The notes: a model not told the origin generated them from the sequence alone. Positions 19,939 to 29,639 are shown, counted from the first letter of the stretch. The stretch is 64,000 bases of DNA from Arachidicoccus ginsenosidivorans (GCF_007971385.1 NZ_CP042434.1:930001-994000); one strand, 5' to 3'. Numbers and translations are program-made.

Positions 19939-20807
19939 ATGGCCACACAGAAAAAACAAACAAGGCAGAAAAGCAAAAAAGGCAACAAGACACAAAGCAA
20001 CAAGACACAAGGAAAATCAAATATAGCTATACGGCTCATGGGTAAACATTTTGGAAGATCCTGGGCCTGGTGACTTTGGGTATGCTCCTATTCTCTATTG
20101 CCCTGTATATCTATAATGCCCGTCACCATAAAGATGCCTATTTTGCCCATTACAAGGAATTTGGCATTGATTTGCCTGAGAACTTTCAGATCCATGGCAT
20201 CGATGTCAGCCATCATCAGGGTAAGATTAACTGGCCCATGGTAAAATCCATGGAATCCCAGCAAGTCAAAATTGGCTTTGTTTTTATTAAAGCTACTGAA
20301 GGGTATAGTCTGGTAGACAAGAGTTTTACAGACAACTGGTTTCAGGCGGGGCTTGCAGGCATTCCAAGAGGCGCCTATCACTTTTTCATTGCCGGCAAAA
20401 GCGGGGCTTTGCAGGCTGGCAATTTTATCCGTCATGTGCCCAAAGAACAGGGCACACTACCGCCAGTCATTGATATAGAACAACGATATGGTGTAGCGCC
20501 TGCCCTATTTAGAAAAGAGTTGCAAATCATGTTAGATACACTGGAGCATTATTACAAGCAGCGGCCTATAATTTATACCTATGCCAGTTTTTATAATGAT
20601 TATTTAGCGGGGCATTTTGATGATTATCCCCTATGGGTAGCCCATTATTTTGAGCTAAAAAGCCCCAGAATCCACCGGGATTGGTTATTTTGGCAACACA
20701 GTGAAAAAGGCCACGTTTATGGTATTAAAAGGTTGGTAGATTTTAATGTATTTGATGGAGACAGCAGTGATTTTAAAAAGCTGGTGCAGCCTTTGGCAGA
20801 AAATTAG
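19939..20807 (+). CDS. GH25 family lysozyme (frameshift near 20050)
   Basis: About 290 residues when joined. The N-terminal 35 residues are Lys/Gln/Thr-rich (cytoplasmic), then comes a transmembrane anchor (LGLVTLGMLLFSIALYIY), then the GH25 catalytic domain: GIDVSHHQGKINWP with the first catalytic Asp, FVFIKATEG, YHFF, PPVIDIEQ with the Asp-x-Glu pair, and FWQHSEKG. The enzyme cleaves the beta-1,4 bond between MurNAc and GlcNAc in peptidoglycan, here probably as a membrane-anchored periplasmic enzyme. The frame breaks in a TTTT run (20049-20052); one more T joins the basic N-terminus to the anchor. Starting at 20070 instead would cut the anchor. Confidence 0.85.
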
Positions 20808-20891
20808 CTAAGACAATAAGCCCTTATACTTGTACCACCCTACCACTACTATTTTCGCCTGTGGTTTTTACAATTTCTTAAATGGCCAACT

Positions 20892-20924
20892 AAAAAAAGC
20901 AGTAGTGATTACTACTGCTTTTTT
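20892..20924. terminator. Bidirectional terminator
   Basis: AAAAAAGCAGTAGT pairs with ACTACTGCTTTTTT. It is symmetrical with A and T tracts on both sides and serves the convergent GH25 and DUF4290 genes. Confidence 0.85.
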
Positions 20925-20940
20925 ATTATGTTTTATACCC

Positions 20941-21684
20941 CTAATAACGTTTTTTGTAACCGTTGTTACCCCGATTATTATTATTGTTATTCCGGTTATT
21001 ATTATTACGATTGTTATTATTACGGTTCATATTACCGCCCCGATTGTTATTGTTGTTATTATTTCTGGGAGTATAATTTCTTCTGGCACCCGTATTAATC
21101 TGGGAAAAACTAGGTTTAAAGTCTTCCAGTTCTTTGCGTATATATGGCGCATTGGTAAAAGTCAGCTGGCCATGGCTTAAGACATCCAGCTCGGTTTGCA
21201 ACACCTGATCAGAAACAGTCTCTTTGTGCCAATTATTATAAGAAAGTTTCATATAATAAGCGACCGCATTGGCAAGTCCCTGTCTTTTTTCTTCATTTTC
21301 TTCTGCCAGTGCTTTTTCTACGACCACTTCAATATTCTTACCCAGGTGTCTTTTCCTTGGATACCGCTTAGGATAAGGCAATGGATCCGGTTTTACTTTG
21401 TAATTTTCACGCGTAGGAATCGGATAGGGACTGTCTACCTCCAGTTTAAAATCACTCATGTAATAGAGGTGATCCCATAGTTTATGCCTAAAATCCTCTA
21501 CATTTTTCAGATGTGGGTTTAAAAAGCCCATCAACTCTATCAAAATGCCGGCTTGTTGCTGTCTTTCTTCTTTATTTTCAATGGTAAGTAGATAATCTAC
21601 CATTTTTTGGATGTGCCGGCCGTATTCTTTCATGACAAGGCCGGTACGTGCAGTATTATATTCCATAAAATTATTGAATTGCAA
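20941..21684 (-). CDS. DUF4290 family protein with Asn-rich tail
   Basis: 247 residues. Residues 1-175 match the Bacteroidota-specific DUF4290 family (MEYNTARTGLVMKEYGRHIQKM, FLNPHLKNVEDFRHKLWDHL), which is helical and of unknown function. The last 50 residues are almost only Asn, Arg and Gly in blocks such as RNNNNRNNNN, a low-complexity RNA-binding-like tail that is likely disordered. The tail may vary in length by slippage in its GTTATT-type repeats. The protein is predicted to be cytoplasmic, with no signal or membrane segment. Confidence 0.88.
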   Translation of the reverse strand: MQFNNFMEYNTARTGLVMKEYGRHIQKMVDYLLTIENKEERQQQAGILIELMGFLNPHLKNVEDFRHKLWDHLYYMSDFKLEVDSPYPIPTRENYKVKPDPLPYPKRYPRKRHLGKNIEVVVEKALAEENEEKRQGLANAVAYYMKLSYNNWHKETVSDQVLQTELDVLSHGQLTFTNAPYIRKELEDFKPSFSQINTGARRNYTPRNNNNNNNRGGNMNRNNNNRNNNNRNNNNNNRGNNGYKKRY

Positions 21685-21833
21685 AAATAAACTATTTTAA
21701 TGACAAAATGCAGTTAACATCGAGGCTTGATGCGGGCTTTCACCAGCACCAGAAAATAAAGCCGCTACATGCTAAACGCTCAATTTCTGTTGGATTCTAA
21801 GTATTGTCTATGGTCCATTCGTGATTGAAGGCG

Positions 21834-22322
21834 CTACTTCATATTTATAAATGTAAGGGGCAATTTTATATCGGAGGTTTTAAGTGCCTGGATCACGGAT
21901 TGTAGGTCATCGATTTTCTTTCCTGTTACTCTAACCACATCATCCATAATCTGGGCCTGGACTTTAAGCCCGGCATCTTTGATAAATTTTACAATTTTCT
22001 TAGCATCTGCCTGCTCCAATCCGTTTTGTACGGGGACTTCTTTTTTGATCACCTTGCCGCTGGGATAAGCATCTTTATCGAAATTAAAGGCAGATGGATC
22101 GATGCCCTGTTTCATAGAGCGACTGATCAACACATCAATCAACTGTTTCATTTTCATTTCTGATTCAACTTCCAGGTGAACGACAAATGCTTTTTTGTCT
22201 AAAGTCACCTCTACAGGTGAACCTCTGAAGTCAAAACGATTGATGATTTCCTTTTTAACGGTATTTACTGCATTATCCAGGGTCTGCAAATCGACCTTGC
22301 AGGCAATATCAAATGAAGGCAT
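21834..22322 (-). CDS. YajQ family nucleotide-binding protein
   Basis: 162 residues, the standard length. It begins MPSFDIACKVDLQTLDNAVN, contains NRFDFRGSPVEV and ends KLPLTFINMK, the full YajQ/UPF0234 signature with two RRM-like folds. Homologues bind cyclic di-GMP (Xanthomonas) or RNA; the role in Bacteroidota is not established. It is transcribed on minus, upstream of the DUF4290 gene with a 150-bp gap. Confidence 0.95.
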   Translation of the reverse strand: MPSFDIACKVDLQTLDNAVNTVKKEIINRFDFRGSPVEVTLDKKAFVVHLEVESEMKMKQLIDVLISRSMKQGIDPSAFNFDKDAYPSGKVIKKEVPVQNGLEQADAKKIVKFIKDAGLKVQAQIMDDVVRVTGKKIDDLQSVIQALKTSDIKLPLTFINMK

Positions 22323-23051
22323 AATTCTAATCTATATTTAACAAGTGAATTTCGTTATATTAGGATAGCTTATAATCTGGCTGCGCTGTGCACAGAATCT
22401 GACTGGTCCTGCTACCTAAATTTATTTTCTAATTTATTACATTTTTAAATGTTCATCCTTTGACATTCATCCTTTGACATCTATCCATTTTCGTGCATCC
22501 TTTACAATGCTGACAAATCCCCGTTAGGCGCTGCCCTCCTTTATGCAGTCTTCTGTCCTAACTGCGAATTCATTGAATGTTAAATCTCCTATATTTAATA
22601 CCCTATAAAAGGGAGGCAACTTTCAATATTACAACATACTGATTTATCATTTGCGAACCTCCATGTGTAATGGCTTATTTGCAACAAACAATAGTATGCT
22701 ATTTATATTCCAAAATTGCGCCAAATTATTTTCCTTGCCGCTCAATTTAATCAAGTATTAATCAAGTAACATTTTATAACGGCCTTTTTTCAGTTTTTAG
22801 CTGCTACGGATTACTGCCTTTGCGATAACCATTATGCAATTTTGCGTTTGCCAATAATTGATTTTCTTCTGTTGGTCTGAACGATTTTGGACGTCTTTAT
22901 ACGCCCTGCAATATCAGCTTTTTTAAGGAAAAGTCCTAAAAACGTTGCTATTTCTATACAAAATTGGGAAATCAATTGTAAATCAGCTGGCTGACTGAGT
23001 ACAAAAATAAGAATTTATTGAAACATAACATCCCTTTTGCCTTTTTAATTT
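22323..23051. other. Long intergenic spacer with a 14-bp tandem duplication
   Basis: About 730 bp without a convincing gene between the divergent YajQ and KdsC-like genes. TTCATCCTTTGACA occurs twice in tandem at about 22452-22479. Low-complexity AT-rich stretches follow. I see no tRNA-like or terminator-like structure. Confidence 0.5.
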
Positions 23052-23059
23052 TACATTTG
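23052..23059 (+). promoter_or_regulatory. TACATTTG -7 element for the KdsC-like gene
   Basis: TACATTTG lies 29 nt before the preferred ATG. A TTG at 23062 that would lengthen the reading frame lies at about the expected transcription start, which argues against using it as start codon. Confidence 0.55.
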
Positions 23060-23088
23060 TCTTGTCAGACCACGAAAAATCCCAGAAG

Positions 23089-23628
23089 ATGAATTCACTC
23101 GAACTTTTTAAGCAGGTAAAGGCATTTGTATTTGATATTGATGGCGTTATGACAGATAATTCTGTTGTATTACTGCCCGATTTCAATATTGACGGCAAAA
23201 TTGTAATGGCCAGGACCATGAGCGTAAGGGATGGCTATGCGATCCAGCTGGCTGTAAAACTGGGCTATCCTGTGGCTGTCATTTCCGGAGGTAAAGATAC
23301 CGGTGCCGGCAAACGACTTCATGGTCTGGGCGTAAAGCATGTTTTTATGGACGTTAAAGATAAAGTGGCTTGTTTTGAAGCCTTTATCAAGGATTATAAT
23401 CTGGATCCTGCAAGTGTTCTGTTTATGGGAGATGATATTCCGGATTATCAGTTAATGCTGGTGGCAGGAATCAAAACCTGTCCGGCGGATGCCTGTAATG
23501 AAATCAAAGCCCTCGCCGCATATCTGTCTCCCATTAAAGGAGGCCATGGATGTGTCAGGGATGTAATCGAAAAAACCCTGAAACTGCAAAACAATTGGCC
23601 ATTAACCACCGATATCCAAGCGAAGTAG
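23089..23628 (+). CDS. KdsC-like HAD phosphatase (KDO 8-phosphate phosphatase family)
   Basis: About 179 residues from the ATG at 23089. The C0-type HAD core has FDIDGVMTD (nucleophile and acid Asp), VISGG (motif II), and MGDDIPDYQLM (motif IV), all as in KdsC. KdsC removes phosphate from 3-deoxy-D-manno-octulosonate 8-phosphate during lipopolysaccharide inner-core synthesis, usually as a tetramer. Other C0 HADs have the same motifs, so the sugar substrate is inferred. A prenyltransferase gene follows 15 bp downstream and probably shares the transcript. Confidence 0.85.
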   Translation: MNSLELFKQVKAFVFDIDGVMTDNSVVLLPDFNIDGKIVMARTMSVRDGYAIQLAVKLGYPVAVISGGKDTGAGKRLHGLGVKHVFMDVKDKVACFEAFIKDYNLDPASVLFMGDDIPDYQLMLVAGIKTCPADACNEIKALAAYLSPIKGGHGCVRDVIEKTLKLQNNWPLTTDIQAK

Positions 23629-23643
23629 AAAACCTAAATTGGC

Positions 23644-24582
23644 ATGTTAAAAGGGATAAATGCTTTTATCAGACTGATACGCTGGCCTAACCTGGTCTTT
23701 ATCTTTCTAACACAGGTGCTTTTTGAGTTCACCGTCATTGTGCCGGCTTTTCATGAAGCAGGTAAAATGCCCAACCTGTCGGGTGGCTATATCTATCTAC
23801 TGGCATTATCCTCTGTGTTGATTGCCGCAGGCGGCAATATTATCAATGATTATTTTGATATCAATATAGATCTGGTCAATAAGCCCGGTAAGGTCATTAT
23901 AAGTAAATATATTCATCGACACTGGGCCATTTTATGGCATATTCTGCTGAGTCTTGCGGGCGTCTTACTGGGGCTATTCATTGAATTTAGGACACATGCC
24001 TATTTATTGGGCCTAACCAATCTGGCATGTGTTGTTTTGCTATTTATTTACTCTATCGTACTTAAACGAAAGCCGCTCTCCGGCAATATTGTCATTGCCC
24101 TGCTTACCGCCTGGACGGTACTTGTAGTCACTTTCTCGGAAAGCAATGTACTATTTGCCGAAGGGTCGGCTCTGCCTCTTTCTAAAATCACCCGGCTTAC
24201 CTTTCTTTATGCAGGCTTTGCTTTTATCCTGGCACTGGTCAGAGAAGTCATTAAAGATATGGAGGATGTTAATGGGGACAGCCGCTACGGCTGCCGCACC
24301 TTCCCCATCCTATTCGGCCTGAATGCAGCCAGAATCTTTGTAGCCGTCTGGCTGGTAGTACTGCTGGCCCTACTGGCCATTATGACCATTTATATTTTAC
24401 AATTTGGCTGGTGGTTGAGTGCGCTGTATTGCATCCTGCTATTAATTCTGCCTGCTATTAAACTATTTAAAAATTTATTTAAATCAAGGGACGGAAAGGA
24501 CTTTCATGCAATGAGCAGCCTGGTTAAATGGATTATGCTGGCTGGGATTTTAACCATGCTATTTTTGGTGCTGCATATTTAA
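23644..24582 (+). CDS. UbiA family prenyltransferase (geranylgeranylglycerol-phosphate synthase-like)
   Basis: 312 residues with about nine transmembrane helices. Both Mg-binding Asp motifs of UbiA enzymes are present: NDYFDINIDLVNKPGK (near residues 81-96) and REVIKDMEDVNGDSRYG (near 200-216). Bacteroidota proteins with this pattern are annotated as geranylgeranylglycerol-phosphate geranylgeranyltransferases, but the real acceptor is not proven. It lies between the KdsC-like gene and maf on the same strand, an arrangement common in this phylum. Confidence 0.88.
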   Translation: MLKGINAFIRLIRWPNLVFIFLTQVLFEFTVIVPAFHEAGKMPNLSGGYIYLLALSSVLIAAGGNIINDYFDINIDLVNKPGKVIISKYIHRHWAILWHILLSLAGVLLGLFIEFRTHAYLLGLTNLACVVLLFIYSIVLKRKPLSGNIVIALLTAWTVLVVTFSESNVLFAEGSALPLSKITRLTFLYAGFAFILALVREVIKDMEDVNGDSRYGCRTFPILFGLNAARIFVAVWLVVLLALLAIMTIYILQFGWWLSALYCILLLILPAIKLFKNLFKSRDGKDFHAMSSLVKWIMLAGILTMLFLVLHI

Positions 24583-24652
24583 GCCATTTATAAGGTTACC
24601 CAATAACACCCTGTATTTTACTGATGAATATTCCGCCCGTCAGTTCTTCATT

Positions 24653-25225
24653 ATGGCACAAAAAAAATTAATACTGGCTTCAGGCTCACCCAGAAGAAAA
24701 GAGCTACTAGAGGCGCTCGGCATTGAATTTTCTGTACAGACCGCCAACACGCCGGAGGATTATCCCTTGGATTTAGCTGTAATGGACATACCGGTGCATA
24801 TAGCGACCAGTAAGGCAAAGGCAGTTGCAGCATTAGACAACGCGCAAAACATTGTCCTTGCTGCCGATACGATTGTGGTTCTGGAAGGTCGTGTACTAGG
24901 AAAGCCAAAGGATGCAGATGAGGCAAAATCCTTTTTAAATTTACTCTCAGGCAAGACCCATCAGGTCTTTACCGGCGTTTGTCTTTATTATGACGGGGCG
25001 CCGCACGGTTTTGCCATTAAAACAGATGTGCATTTTACGAAGCTTACAGCGGAGCAGATCAACTTTTATGTCGCGCAGTATAACCCCCTGGACAAAGCTG
25101 GAGCCTATGGCATCCAGGAGTGGATCGGCATGGTTGGTATTGATGAGATACACGGCGATTATTACAATGTAGTAGGGCTTCCTGTAAGTGCGGTAAGCAA
25201 AGCGCTAGCTGCCCTTGGATTTTAA
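24653..25225 (+). CDS. maf: Maf-family nucleoside triphosphate pyrophosphatase
   Basis: 190 residues. It starts LILASGSPRRKELLEALGI (substrate-loop signature SxSPRR), has AADTIVVLEGRVLGKPKD and ends with KAGAYGIQEWIG and GLPV, all conserved Maf motifs. These cytoplasmic enzymes hydrolyse dTTP, UTP and modified pyrimidine nucleotides to monophosphates, keeping them out of nucleic acids. It is the third gene of a likely operon ending at the hairpin at 25246. Confidence 0.95.
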   Translation: MAQKKLILASGSPRRKELLEALGIEFSVQTANTPEDYPLDLAVMDIPVHIATSKAKAVAALDNAQNIVLAADTIVVLEGRVLGKPKDADEAKSFLNLLSGKTHQVFTGVCLYYDGAPHGFAIKTDVHFTKLTAEQINFYVAQYNPLDKAGAYGIQEWIGMVGIDEIHGDYYNVVGLPVSAVSKALAALGF

Positions 25226-25245
25226 TTATCATAGATTTTAATATG

Positions 25246-25284
25246 ACTGTCCGCTTTGGGTACACTGTGCCAAAAGCGGACAGT
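25246..25284. terminator. Stem-loop terminator after maf
   Basis: ACTGTCCGCTTT pairs with AAAGCGGACAGT around a 15-nt loop and is followed by TTTTATG; 20 bp after the maf stop. Confidence 0.8.
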
Positions 25285-25431
25285 TTTATGTATAACATTC
25301 ATCTTGTAATATATTGATTTACAAAATATTACAATTATGGCACTTTTATCGTAAGCTTGATTGTTAGTCAGTTAGAATAAAATCCGAGATTTTATTTCTG
25401 TCGTAATTCAATCTTAAACTCCTGGAAGCAT

Positions 25432-27828
25432 ATGTTTTACCACTATATTCGAATCGCCTGGCGTAATCTTCATCGAAATAAAAGTTTTTCCCTGATTAAT
25501 ATCGGTGGTCTGGCCATTGGTATGACGGTGGCGCTTGTGATTGGGCTTTGGATGCATAGTGAATTTCAATTTGACAAGAGCTTTAAAAATTATGATAAGA
25601 TCGTGCAGGTAATGCGCCAGGACACCATCGAGGGGCAAATTGAAGTTGAATCCGCCATTCCTATCCCGATCAGTTCTTTTTTTAAAAATAAATACAACCA
25701 ATATTTTCAACACATTGTCATCGCCTCCTGGTTTGAAGACCACATTTTAAGCAATCATCATAAGCCATTAGCTTTTAACGGTATATATATGGATAAGGGC
25801 GCAGGGGATATGCTCTCCCTACATATGGTTTATGGTAATTACCAAGCGTTTTCTGACCCAAATTCCATCCTTATTTCTAATTCAGTTTCAAAGGCTTTTT
25901 TTGGTAACAATAACCCCATTGGGCAAAACCTGACCATTGATAACGAATTCCCGGTTAAGGTGGTGGGTGTCTATAAGGATTTTAACCGTAATAGTAGTTT
26001 TAGCGGGCAGGATTTTATTGCACCTTGGCGTCTTTATGTCGCTTCCAATCCTTGGGTAAAAAAAGATTACGATCAGTGGGGCAATAACTCCTTTCAGTTT
26101 TTTGCTCAGTTAGCGCCCAACCAAACAGTAGATCATGTCAACCAGATCATCCAAAATGGACTAAAAAGGGAAGATATTCAAAATTTAAAGGAGGATCAAA
26201 GCACGTTCCGGCTACTGCCTATGCGCGATTGGCACCTACGCAATCAGTTTAAAAACGGTAAACAGACAGGCGGCTTAATATCCCAGGTACGTTTATTTGG
26301 TGTTATCGGTATTATGGTGCTGCTCATTGCATGCATCAACTTTATGAACCTATCTACGGCCAGAAGTGAAAAAAGAGCCAAAGAAGTGGGTATCAGAAAG
26401 GCAATAGGGTCTCTTAGAGGCCAACTCATGCGTCAATTTTATTTTGAATCGCTGCTGGTTAGTCTGATCGCATTTGTAATAGCGATGATCACTGTTTGGC
26501 TTGGACTCCCTTGGTTCAATAATCTATACCAAACAAATGTTACCATACCCTGGAGTAGTCCATTATTTTGGGCCGTACTTGTGGTATTTATTTTGATAAC
26601 AAATTTAATTGCCGGAAGCTACCCGGCCCTTTATCTTTCCTCCGTAGGTGCGATAAAAGCCCTAAAAGGAAAATTTAAAGCGGGTACAAATGCAGTTACC
26701 TCCAGGAAGGTTTTGATTGTGGGGCAATTTACCCTTTCTCTGGTTTTAATTATTGCCACAGCTGTTGTCTATCAACAAATCAAATTCGCAGAAAACAGAA
26801 ATCTGGGGTATGATAAGGATCAATTAATAGATATCCGCATGAAATCCAAGGATTTTTATGGCAAGTATGACTTGATCAGAAATGAATTGATCAGCAATCA
26901 AAGCATTAAGGATATGGCAGAGTCTTCCAGCCCAATGACACAGATCTGGACCTACAACGATGCATTTTTCTGGGAAGGAAAAGATCCTGCTTTAAAGCAG
27001 AGCTATGGCACTATTTGGGTAACTGCTGATTATGGCAATACCATTGGATGGCATATTAAAAATGGCAGGGATTTTTCTAAAAACAGGATAGCTGATAGCA
27101 CGAGCATTATCTTAAATGAAGCTGCTGTACAATACATGGGGTTAAAAGATCCTATTGACAAGCGCATCCGGTGGGGAGCAGGGAAAGAGGCAAAAAACTA
27201 CGAGGTTATAGGTGTGGTTCAGGATATGATCATGCAGTCTCCTAATAGCCCGTCACTGCAGACGATTTATTTTATGGATCCAGAACAGGCCAATTGGATT
27301 ACCATCAGGTTAAATGCCGCTGCGGGTATTAACAATGCGCTGTCCAAAGTCCAGGCCACCTTCAAAAAATATATCCCAGATGCTCCCTTTGACTACAGTT
27401 TTGTCAGCAAGCAGTACGCTGATAAATTTGCCAGTGAAAATAGGGTGGCGACACTAGCCGGGCTATTTTCTTTCATGGCTATCTTTATTTGCAGCATTGG
27501 TCTTTTTGGATTAGCTTCCTTTATGGCAGAGCAGCGCATCAAAGAAATTGGCATTAGAAAAGTCCTGGGTGCTTCTGTCACCCAACTTTGGATTATGCTA
27601 TCCAAAAGTTTCCTCTATTTGGTATTGGTCTCAAGCATTATTGCGATTCCAGTAGGTTGGTATGTGATGCATTTATGGCTCAGACGCTATACTTTCAGAA
27701 CGCCAATAACCGGGTGGCTTCTAATTGCTCCCGCAATCATTGCCTTAGTAGTCACGCTGCTGACGGTCAGCTGGCAGGCCATTAAAGCCGCCAAAGTAAA
27801 TCCCGTTGAAAGCCTAAAAACTGAATAA
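25432..27828 (+). CDS. MacB/FtsX-type ABC transporter permease
   Basis: 798 residues, an intact member of the family broken at 1920-4294. It has an N-terminal membrane anchor (residues 20-40, INIGGLAIGMTVALVIGLWM), a large periplasmic MacB_PCD domain (50-270), first FtsX domain (285-420, NFMNLSTARSEKRAKEVGIRKAIGS), second periplasmic region, and second FtsX domain (675-798, EQRIKEIGIRKVLGAS, ending NPVESLKTE). Such permeases form mechanotransmission-type ABC exporters or lipoprotein/peptide pumps with a separate ATPase, which is not adjacent. The gene is monocistronic, bounded by the maf terminator and a convergent gene. Confidence 0.92.
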   Translation: MFYHYIRIAWRNLHRNKSFSLINIGGLAIGMTVALVIGLWMHSEFQFDKSFKNYDKIVQVMRQDTIEGQIEVESAIPIPISSFFKNKYNQYFQHIVIASWFEDHILSNHHKPLAFNGIYMDKGAGDMLSLHMVYGNYQAFSDPNSILISNSVSKAFFGNNNPIGQNLTIDNEFPVKVVGVYKDFNRNSSFSGQDFIAPWRLYVASNPWVKKDYDQWGNNSFQFFAQLAPNQTVDHVNQIIQNGLKREDIQNLKEDQSTFRLLPMRDWHLRNQFKNGKQTGGLISQVRLFGVIGIMVLLIACINFMNLSTARSEKRAKEVGIRKAIGSLRGQLMRQFYFESLLVSLIAFVIAMITVWLGLPWFNNLYQTNVTIPWSSPLFWAVLVVFILITNLIAGSYPALYLSSVGAIKALKGKFKAGTNAVTSRKVLIVGQFTLSLVLIIATAVVYQQIKFAENRNLGYDKDQLIDIRMKSKDFYGKYDLIRNELISNQSIKDMAESSSPMTQIWTYNDAFFWEGKDPALKQSYGTIWVTADYGNTIGWHIKNGRDFSKNRIADSTSIILNEAAVQYMGLKDPIDKRIRWGAGKEAKNYEVIGVVQDMIMQSPNSPSLQTIYFMDPEQANWITIRLNAAAGINNALSKVQATFKKYIPDAPFDYSFVSKQYADKFASENRVATLAGLFSFMAIFICSIGLFGLASFMAEQRIKEIGIRKVLGASVTQLWIMLSKSFLYLVLVSSIIAIPVGWYVMHLWLRRYTFRTPITGWLLIAPAIIALVVTLLTVSWQAIKAAKVNPVESLKTE

Positions 27829-27916
27829 AGTCACCTTTCTTTAACTGTGTACCAGGCATCTTGCTGCCTATTAAAAAAAAGTACCGGCACTGCCTTCATA
27901 ATATCCAAAGAATGCC

Positions 27917-28540
27917 CTAAACCTGCCCTTCCACAATCGTTCTGAAAGTTAAATTAACCCTCGGCAAGCGCACCTTTTTGGTAGGGGGCAACCGATGCAA
28001 CCAATGGGTCTGCGTCGTTCCTGCCATCATAAGCAAACTTCCGTGTTCTAATAATAAAGCCACCTTTTCCCCGGTCTTTTTGTGTTTAAAAGCAAATTTC
28101 CTTTCTGCCCCCAGGCTAAGAGAGGCAATTGCCCCATTCTTTTTCAGATCCTTTTCTGCGTCGCTGTGCCAGGCCATACCTTCCTCACCGCTATGATAAA
28201 GATTTAAAAGACAGGAATTAAAGGAATGGCCTGTATTTTCTTCAATTAGTTGCTTTAAGGTGATGAGCGCTTCCGTCCAGGGGAGTGCATATTTAGTTGT
28301 ATTGGAATACGTATAACTAAAAGCCTTATCACCATACCAGGCAACTTTTCTTTTGGTGGTAATTTTCTTGCCATAAATAACCGCCTCATCACTACGCCAT
28401 TCAATATGCGCTAGTAGTTCTTTTAGAAAAATGTCCGCTTTTTGCCGCCCTAAAAGTTTCCCATAATAATGCACCGTTCCATCATAGGGCAACCAGTTTT
28501 TCGTGGGGTCTACTGTTTCTATTTGATCAAATAAATCCAT
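27917..28540 (-). CDS. AlkB-like 2-oxoglutarate/Fe(II) dioxygenase
   Basis: 207 residues. It has the Fe-binding HxD in MAWHSDAEKDL, the distal His in THWLHRLP, and the 2-oxoglutarate-binding Arg in RVNLTFR. The substrate loop LNLYHSGEEGM and SLSLGAERKFAFKHK match the ALKBH2/3-type bacterial AlkB group. It would oxidatively remove methyl groups from N1-methyladenine and N3-methylcytosine in DNA or RNA. It is convergent with the permease gene. Confidence 0.92.
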   Translation of the reverse strand: MDLFDQIETVDPTKNWLPYDGTVHYYGKLLGRQKADIFLKELLAHIEWRSDEAVIYGKKITTKRKVAWYGDKAFSYTYSNTTKYALPWTEALITLKQLIEENTGHSFNSCLLNLYHSGEEGMAWHSDAEKDLKKNGAIASLSLGAERKFAFKHKKTGEKVALLLEHGSLLMMAGTTQTHWLHRLPPTKKVRLPRVNLTFRTIVEGQV

Positions 28541-29246
28541 GTTTACTTTAATTTTTGCTAGTTCGCTTCTAAACCTATAGAGCGCTATTCTAGCATCCTA
28601 ACTGCATTATTATTACGCCTAATTGCATTGTTATCACTTTGTTATATAGATAAGATAGGCAGCCTTCATGCAATGTCTGCAAGGCCAGTAATCTTCATTA
28701 ATCGCCTCTGACTGAATGCTAAAGAAAATTCTATTCTAATTTCGATTTTTTCAGCCAGTAGTGCAATCCAGCCTTTCATAAATCCTGTCCTTTCTATATT
28801 ACCTCCAAAGGTAATTACTTTTTCTACGATTTTCTGAATATAATCAATATGGGTAAAAATAGGCAATCTCAATAAATTCCATAGTTATCCACTTTTTTTT
28901 AACCTCAAAAAACACCAAGCCACTGTTCCAAAAATCAATGAATTTTCTTCTAATTCCTTTTTACTGAATTCATAACGATAAAGTATGATCTTACAATTTC
29001 AAATAGGATAGCTTCCCATCTGAATAGTAATAAGTTTCCACAATTTATCCTTGAAATGGAATTAGAAGTAGTTTTGGAGGAGCCCAATCCCCTTGGAGTA
29101 ATCCACGATATCCGATATCCTGTCATTAATTGTTACTTATTGACAATAAGTAACAATTAATATATTTTAAGAAAAAGAATATGTCATAGCATATCTATTT
29201 TCCCAATTAATAACGTATCTTTTCAGTATCTTCATTACAAGATGCT
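28541..29246. other. Degenerate AT-rich spacer with two strong inverted repeats
   Basis: About 700 bp between the AlkB gene and the toxin-antitoxin remnant. Small frames exist on both strands (for example 28666-28872 minus, 68 residues) but none resembles a family I know. The right end carries the palindrome at 29125-29161 and the long-range inverted repeat that ends in 29253. Confidence 0.5.
29125..29161. repeat. Perfect 37-bp palindrome
   Basis: Two 18-bp arms around one central base. The left arm begins ATTAATTGTTACTT and the right arm is its exact reverse complement. It is AT-rich, without a T tail, and lies 85 bp before the toxin-antitoxin remnant. It could be an operator or a cruciform. 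Confidence 0.85.
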
Positions 29247-29253
29247 ATGACAT
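29181..29253. repeat. 12-bp inverted repeat pair overlapping a start codon
   Basis: ATGTCATAGCAT at 29181-29192 and its exact reverse complement at 29242-29253, 49 bp apart. The right arm includes the start codon of the small antitoxin-like frame at 29247. This suits an autoregulated toxin-antitoxin promoter. Confidence 0.6.
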
Positions 29254-29493
29254 TAATAAGACAAAATATTGACAAAATGAGTACTTCAATGCGAGACTTA
29301 AATGCTCGCCTCGAAAGGACACTTCATGATGTAAAATCTTAAAGTGCAGGCGAGTCATAATGTACCCTTCATTATTAATGATAGCCGATGCAAAAGGAAA
29401 AATCAGTTTATTCACCGATATCCAGATGGAAAGGTGCATTTGATTCAACAAGACCTAGATACATCCAAAGAAGTCGTTCTAGAACAACTTTAA
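29247..29493 (+). pseudogene. Small antitoxin-like protein, frameshifted
   Basis: Two frames join here. MTLIRQNIDKMSTSMRDLN... runs to a stop near 29341, and a second frame carries HNVPFIINDSRCKRKNQF, then YPDGKVHLIQQDLDTSKEV and ends at 29493, 8 bp before the zeta-toxin-like frame. The spacing and size (about 80 residues) are typical for the small partner that precedes zeta-type kinases in Bacteroidota; this assignment rests on position and general resemblance only. It is likely non-functional as written. Confidence 0.4.
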
Positions 29494-29501
29494 ACTCCAC
29501 A

Positions 29502-29639
29502 ATGCGACCTAATCTATATGTTGTTGCGGGTCCTAACGGAGCGGGTAAAAGCATATTCTTTTCAACTTTGATTAAAACAGATTTCGGAGTATTCGTTTAT
29601 GATGAACTGTCAAGAAATTTAATAAGGAAATACTTATAA
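29502..29639 (+). pseudogene. Zeta-toxin-like AAA kinase, N-terminal fragment
   Basis: 46 residues starting MRPNLYVVAGPNGAGKS, an intact Walker A motif with the preceding beta strand exactly as in zeta/PezT-type toxins, which phosphorylate UDP-GlcNAc or related sugars. The frame stops after YDELSRNLIRKYL, whereas real zeta proteins have about 190 residues or more. After the stop, the same frame reads on into RICVKNQTKKAYYEIV, which resembles the C-terminal end of a BrnT toxin. The fragment therefore looks like a deletion junction between two toxin genes. Confidence 0.6.

Noticed and set aside
28666..28872. Minus-strand 68-residue frame in the degenerate spacer
   Set aside because: No recognisable motif and no start-site context; left as part of the spacer.
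29056..29160. Small 34-residue frame MELEVVLEEPNPLGVI...
   Set aside because: Its 3' half is the perfect palindrome, so coding is unlikely.
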